A program made the translations under genes and the position numbers. DNA of 24,494 nt from Conidiobolus incongruus B7586 (Eukaryota > Entomophthoromycota > Entomophthoromycetes > Entomophthorales > Conidiobolaceae): positions 1-24,494 of the forward strand of contig JNEM01011839.1 of the NCBI GenBank assembly GCA_000697335.1, in the 5' to 3' direction. Below are positions 19,441 through 24,494 of this stretch, in pieces (within the stretch, counting starts at the first letter, position 1; each line of letters opens with the position of its first letter). Under the pieces are notes generated by a model. It was not told the DNA's origin. It saw only the letters and a program-made list of their open reading frames with translations, and made no database searches.

Positions 19441-21563
19441 CTAAATCTTTTGATATCTCTCATTCTCTTCAATATCCCAGTTCAAATGTCGGTTACTAAA
19501 CCGCTGATGTTTGGAAATCTTTCCCTTCCACTTTGTCATTAATTTCATTTTGGATTTTTCCAAAGAGTGCTGATTAGACGGTACTAGTTCATATAGTTTG
19601 AGCATCATTTCCTGATCTCCATATTGGTAAATTCTGTAGTAGAGCGTTTTGAAGTCGCGGAGTTTGAGTTTGGATTGGAATTGAGCTTGCTTCTGTAGTG
19701 CGATTAGAATGTCGAAGGCAATATCGAGACGGAGACACTTAGCCATACCATTGATCATCACGGTATACAGGTCGTAAACTTCGGCATGGGTTGCTCCTAT
19801 AGTTTTGAGATGATGGATTTGTTCCGATCTGGATTTGTCTTTAATAAGTTCTAATTGTTGGTTGTACCAAGTGTTAAATCTCTCCCATAGCTGAATAGCT
19901 TTATCTTCCTGATGAAATCTGAATAAAATTTGAAACATGAGATCATATTGAAATCTGTTGGGCTCCAATCCATATTTGGACGAAATGTCTTCAAATATTT
20001 GAGTGGATTTCTGGAGATTGTTAGCATTTGTGTAGAAGGTGAGATAACTTGTAACGAGGTGGTGTAAATCTTCAGGTTTGTGATTTTTGTCAAGTTGCTG
20101 GAAAGCTGATTTGAATAGGAGTTCAACTTCTAAAGATTTGTCAGAGATTTTAGATGGGTATGGATTTTTCAATAAAGTTTTGAGGTCGGAAATTGTAAGT
20201 TCAGTAGTTGAATCATCAGCAGAAATCTCAGAGTCCAATCTAGCCTTAATTTGAGATGATGTCAATTTAGCAGGTCTAATAGTAGAACTGTAACTAAGGA
20301 TAGCAATATTCAGTAGAATGGGATTATTTTGAATTTGAATATCTTCAGATTCAAAAATCTTTAACAAAATCTTTCGAGTTCTGTCCAAATCTTTAGCCTT
20401 CATCGCTGCGTGCAAGAGAGCAGAGTAGGTGTATTTATCAGGAGTGTAGCCATAGTCTTGAATCATTTGCTTGGTCAATTTGAAAGCTTCTCGATAATAA
20501 TCGGGTCTAGTAGCGCATGCTGATATCAAGGTATTCAAAGTGACTTGAGTAGGTAAAATGCTGGCTTCTTGCATCTCTTGATACAAATCCAAAGCTCTTT
20601 CCGTTTCTTCATTAATTACACAAGCTTTAATCATTTGGGAGTATAAAACCACGTCAGGCTGAGAAATTTCCAAACGCATATAATCGAATAATTCCCAACT
20701 CTTCTTATACATCTTGGCATCGTTGCATCCCTTGATAAGTAAATTAAAGGTATTAGTGTTAGGTCTTATACTGGATGATCTCAACTTATAAAAAACGTCC
20801 AATGCATCTAAAATACGGTGGGATTCTAAATAAGCCGTTATCAAGCTGTTATAGCTAAAGATAGAATACTCTAAGTTAGCTTGACCAATAGCTTTAAACA
20901 CTTCAATTGCTTTGGGCAAATCTTTTTCATTGATGTAAGCTTTCATCAGATAGCAATACGTCCTCTCATTAGGTTTATATCCCATCTCCTCCATCAATCT
21001 CACCACTTCCAAAGCTTGTGGTAATCTACCACCAAATGAATTGACATAGAGTAATTCATTTAAATATTTCAATGATACTGACTTAACTCCTGCACTAGAT
21101 TCCACCATCTCTTTACCAATATTTAATGGATCGTTATTATCAATATCTAGATTGGTATCCTGAGTCTTTAATCTCTCTATCAAGCCTTGAATTTTATTAG
21201 AAGTATTTTCAATAGTTATAGGCTTCAAAGGTTTAGATAATTCTTTATAAAGATCTGCTATGGTTTCTTCCTCTAATTTTTCAGTTTCCTAAATAAATTA
21301 ATTAAGTTGAATTTTATTGTTAAACTAATGCTTACTTTGTTCTCTTTCATTTTCAATAGTAATCGATTTTCCTCTTCCTCCGTCATAATACTAGAATACT
21401 GCTCTGGTAAATTAAGTTTTTGTTCCTTAATACTTATTGAATCGACATCGTTAGAAAATTGAAATCTGGATAATGTATTAAATCTCTGTAAAGCATTATA
21501 TGTAACCCTTTTTGTTATGTGATTAATTGACTGATTTCTAGCTAGTTTTAAATATAGTGACAT
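19441..21563 (-). CDS. Mitochondrial pentatricopeptide repeat (PPR) protein
   Basis: A two-exon model gives 691 aa: 21563-21336, then 21288-19441, split by a 47-nt GT-AG intron that keeps frame. The first 35 residues (MSLYLKLARNQSINHITKR...) are basic with no acidic residue, a typical mitochondrial presequence. About seven 35-residue PPR units cover residues 151-397, for example the one starting SYNSLITAYLESHRILDALD. A second, weaker helical-repeat block lies at about 486-556. The C-terminus is basic. PPR proteins bind organellar RNA in a sequence-specific way and act in processing, stability, intron splicing or translation. Fungal relatives such as Ccm1/Dmr1-type proteins are candidates, but I cannot assign an ortholog. 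The gene is divergent from the Cys-rich gene at 22679, with about 1.1 kb between. Confidence 0.9.
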
Positions 21564-22279
21564 TATATTAAAAATTTTAATTATTAAATAGTTTTTTTCT
21601 ATAGACTTTGAAATTGATTTGTTAGGGCGGGAATAAATTTATAACTATCGATATAGCAACCAAGTTGTGGGATTGCCGGACCCTTTCTGAATTTTAAATG
21701 ATTAGAATTTTAATTTTAAATCTATACTTTAATCATATTAAGTATTGAATAATAACATTTAAGAAATTGATATTATATTAGATAGATATTAAAATTCTGA
21801 AATTAAAAGTACATATATAATTTAATTAATTCTTCAATTAGAGGATATTATTATTTTTTCTAATAGCATGCCATTCACCAATGCTATATCGTTATATGGT
21901 TCTTTATCACAATAAATAAAATATTTGAACGTCTTTTAATTTATGAAATAAACAAAATAAATTATATAATGAAGCCAGATATATGTTATCTGAGACTTCA
22001 AAAATATATATATATATTGGTGAAATATATGGGTATGAATCAAATTAATTAAAACTTCAATAAAACTCAAACTAACGTGCTAAGAATAAAAAAATTAATG
22101 TTTAAAACCAATAGAACCTTAATTCCTTTTGAAATCTAATAACAAAAAACACTGAATCTTATAAATAATGAATTAGTATAAATAGAGTTATATCAAATTC
22201 AATTGAGCATGAATTTCATAAATCGTAAATCTCTCAACAATTTAAAAGCTGCGCTAGGATTAGATATTGAATTATTATA

Positions 22280-22385
22280 ATGGTTGTTATTTTGAAGATT
22301 TTCATTATTGCAAATTCAGTGGTAAGATGGTTTTCATTTTATAATTTATAATAAAGTGTTGCAGTCATTTATTCTTGGTGAATAG
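22280..22385 (+). pseudogene. Possible remnant of a secreted-protein 5' end
   Basis: ATG at 22280 opens MVVILKIFIIANSV. A GTAAGA donor at 22322 and a GCAG acceptor ending at 22364 define a 43-nt intron, after which SFILGE and a TAG follow. A TATAAATA lies about 100 bases upstream. The 20-residue product looks like a signal peptide with nothing after it. It sits 300 bases before a real secreted-protein gene, so it may be what is left of a duplicated neighbour. Chance is a strong alternative. Confidence 0.15.
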
Positions 22386-22531
22386 AGTATTTTCAGCATT
22401 ATAAAATATTAGCATATTAACCTTAAGCTAACAACACATCTCGATATATTCTTGTATTGTAATAAACTAATACATCAATTACATTATTTGAAAGTGAGGG
22501 TAAAAAGTTAGAAATTGGATTTTAATGAGGT

Positions 22532-22543
22532 TGAAATGAGTGA
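22532..22543 (+). promoter_or_regulatory. Candidate shared upstream motif TGAAATGAGTGA
   Basis: This differs by one base from the 12-mer at 16427-16438 upstream of the other secreted CX3C gene, in the same orientation. A role is unproven. Confidence 0.2.
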
Positions 22544-22627
22544 GACTAGTGTGAATTCTAAACTCTATCTCAATAAATCCCCACATTTTCCTTCAAATTT
22601 GGTAATTTTGTGAATTGGGTTAGTGTG

Positions 22628-22635
22628 TATATAAG
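22628..22635 (+). promoter_or_regulatory. TATA box of the secreted Cys-rich gene
   Basis: TATATAAG lies 51 bases before the ATG at 22679. It argues that transcription starts only shortly before that ATG and that the longer open frame from 22610 is not used. Confidence 0.5.
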
Positions 22636-22678
22636 ACTGGACTTTCATCAAAATATTTTTATTTTGTTTTTAGTTATC

Positions 22679-23539
22679 ATGAAAGTATTATACCTTTTAA
22701 CAGTTGTATTGAGTGTTCAATCCCAGAGTTTTTTATTTCAAATGTGTGACCATTATGGGGAATACAATCCAGAAGCGTGTCGCGCGCTACAGAATGTTCA
22801 GGGTCCTAAAGCATATCCAACGCCTCCTACTGATCCAGCTTCTTTAGGTATTAATGTTAGTGGTACATCAAACTATCATCCTCCATTGAGTACATTAATG
22901 CACAATTATACATCACCAGAATGTACCAAATGTACTACATGTGGTCCAACTTCCAGCCAATGTAAATTTGGGTGTGAATTCACAAAAGCAGGAGCATCTA
23001 AAGAGCTTGTTGAATCGTATTGGAGGATGACAGATCACGAAGCACCTTGCATCACCCCATCGCTAAACAGCTGCCAAATGTGTGGGAATTCGACAGCATG
23101 CAGCCAATGCTTTACAGAATCTTTGAATGCTTATAAAAAGTGTTATATAGACAACGCTCGTATACCAACTAATATTGCAGACAGTACAGTGGAATGTTAT
23201 TCCAAATGTCATTTAAATTCTACCTTAACCACATTCTTTGACTGCAGTGTTAGCTGCTATAGAGATGTATATACTTATCTACAATTTATGAATATACCCA
23301 ATAATTTCAGCTTGACATCACCTGAAGAACACAACACAACATCAAAATACACCCTGAACCAATTTTTTGACACCAGCTTCTGCTTCGACCCCAACCACGA
23401 AAAGAATAATGTGACTGGCAAGAGTAATAATACGGCATCTGGACCTAACCACACGTCCAATGGGTACCAAACTCAAGTTTGGATCCAGTACGGATTGTCA
23501 CTCCCCATGATCACCCTAATTAGTTTATTAACACTTTAA
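22679..23539 (+). CDS. Secreted Cys-rich glycoprotein with CX3C pairs, probably GPI-anchored
   Basis: 286 aa in one exon. Residues 1-15 (MKVLYLLTVVLSVQS) are a signal peptide. The upstream frame extension to 22610 lacks an ATG, and a TATA box sits in it, so 22679 is taken as the start. There are 18 cysteines. C82-x2-C85-x2-C88-x6-C95-x3-C99 parallels the C-x6-C-x3-C block of the 16767 protein. C173-x3-C177-x11-C189-x3-C193 is the twin CX3C hairpin. A middle block has C124, 132, 135, 141, 144 and 155. Nine N-glycosylation sequons (N59, 76, 137, 180, 209, 219, 244, 250, 257) mark a heavily exposed protein. The hydrophobic end (YGLSLPMITLISLLTL) after a polar Ser/Asn region fits a GPI signal. 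Surface or wall location is likely; function is unknown. It differs from 16767 in lacking the Pro/Ala stalk. Confidence 0.85.
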   Translation: MKVLYLLTVVLSVQSQSFLFQMCDHYGEYNPEACRALQNVQGPKAYPTPPTDPASLGINVSGTSNYHPPLSTLMHNYTSPECTKCTTCGPTSSQCKFGCEFTKAGASKELVESYWRMTDHEAPCITPSLNSCQMCGNSTACSQCFTESLNAYKKCYIDNARIPTNIADSTVECYSKCHLNSTLTTFFDCSVSCYRDVYTYLQFMNIPNNFSLTSPEEHNTTSKYTLNQFFDTSFCFDPNHEKNNVTGKSNNTASGPNHTSNGYQTQVWIQYGLSLPMITLISLLTL

Positions 23540-24494
23540 AATTTCCATTGTTGACATATTTAATTAATCAATAAACCTTTTTTCATTATCAATATCATAT
23601 AAACAAATAATCAAATGTTAATTAAGTACAGGATTATCACCAATAGATTAACACTAATATCGACTCGTTGTTACTATTAATATTCATTTTATATGGAGTA
23701 TAATTTATTTTAAAATATATTTTTTGAAATATTAATTTAGATCATTGATAAATTTGTTGAATATAACCATTAATGTTTTTATATTTGATTACATTATAGG
23801 ATATATCTATCATTTCGATTTCCCAGTGTAAATTTGATCGATCAACACTATCCTAGGTACTAAATTTCATTTTATCAATCATCCAAACCACTGAATTTAT
23901 AATTTACAGGGTGTTGAGCAAAAAATAAGATGATTATTTCAAATTTTAACAATATAAATAAATTGTTAACATCAGTTAGGAAAGAAAGAAAAGTCAAATT
24001 TTTTAATTTTTGACTTGTCAAACATTTTGTTAGTGTTATAAAATAAATATAAAAAATTTATAAAAGAATATCTATGTTGAAATTATATATTTATTTATAA
24101 TTATTTTTTCATTATAATATTTTTATTCAAATTTTATCATTAAGTTTAGTTATTTATAAATTAAATAGTGATCATCAAATTTTTTTTAGTATTTTATTAT
24201 TAAAATTTAAATATAAATCCTTTAAAAATAATTAAAATTAATAAATGACTTATAGAGATAATATATTATTTAAAATTACCACTTATTATTAGATTTTTTA
24301 TTTTAAATCTAAATAGGATAATATTTATAATTTAATCAAAATTTAAATAATTTTTATTATTATTTTTTTTGTTATTAATATAAAAAATATAAATTAAAAA
24401 GCACTCTTTTATTTTAGTTGAAATATTATTAATATAATATATATAAATTTATTATATATATTAAAATCTAAACTTTGTTTGATTATTTAATATT
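23540..24494. other. A/T-rich terminal spacer
   Basis: 3' flank of the Cys-rich gene followed by increasingly A/T-rich sequence. Apart from a weak exon-like patch at about 23804-23930, nothing was recognised. Confidence 0.65.

Larger units (their letters stand above)
21564..22627. other. Spacer between divergent PPR and Cys-rich genes
   Basis: Holds both promoters. A less A/T-rich stretch directly upstream of the PPR start contains a GGGCGGG run near 21627. The middle is A/T-rich. A tiny two-exon reading frame at 22280-22385 is listed separately. No RNA gene seen. Confidence 0.6.

Noticed and set aside
22610-22678. N-terminal extension of the Cys-rich protein
   Set aside because: It opens with a TTG/GTG-type codon, contains the TATA box and would bury the signal peptide. 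The ATG at 22679 is better.
23804-23930. Exon-intron-like patch (GTACTAA donor, TTACAG acceptor)
   Set aside because: The joined frame would be only about 24 codons with no start and no recognisable protein.
1-24494. Mobile elements, CRISPR arrays and viral remnants
   Set aside because: No reverse transcriptase, transposase, integrase or capsid-like frames, no terminal repeats and no spaced direct repeats were seen.

Overview
The window reads as nuclear DNA of a very AT-rich, non-Dikarya fungus. The evidence is fungus-type genes (a Csx2-type BAR-PH-ArfGAP-ankyrin protein, a Hut1 transporter, an Opy2-like membrane protein, a mitochondrial PPR protein, GPI-type secreted proteins), short GT-AG introns of 47-55 nt with TACTAA-like branch sites, and long A/T-rich spacers. 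An entomophthoralean or related zoopagomycete such as Conidiobolus is my best guess. That assignment is inference and was not tested.

Layout: 1-4271 is an A/T-rich spacer with a few less A/T-rich islands carrying short, broken, coding-like stretches. 4272-8894 (+) is a five-exon Arf GTPase-activating protein of about 1470 aa. 8895-11663 is spacer with possible decayed membrane-protein remnants. 11749-12297 (+) is a single-exon Opy2-like membrane anchor. A fragment of a decayed A1 aspartic protease follows at about 12437-12566. 13428-14432 (-) is Hut1. 14433-16680 is spacer with one open, broken, membrane-protein-like stretch. 16767-17636 (+) is a secreted, Pro/Ala-rich, probably GPI-anchored protein with a twin CX3C domain. 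18774-19303 (+) is a decayed relative of that domain with several broken CX3C units. 19441-21563 (-) is a two-exon mitochondrial PPR protein. 22679-23539 (+) is a second secreted Cys-rich, heavily N-glycosylatable protein sharing the CX3C pattern. The window ends in A/T-rich spacer.

The genes do not form an operon or an obvious cluster. The housekeeping genes (vesicle traffic, ER nucleotide-sugar transport, mitochondrial RNA handling) sit among fast-evolving surface or secreted genes (Opy2-like sensor anchor and the two CX3C proteins). The most interesting signal is the secreted CX3C family: two intact members and one decayed multi-unit copy within about 7 kb. It shares a C-x6-C-x3-C block and a C-x3-C-x(11-16)-C-x3-C block, the latter with the same spacing as small-Tim and alpha-hairpinin helical hairpins. 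A second theme is that the spacers look like a gene graveyard, with several islands where short reading frames continue across one or two breaks.
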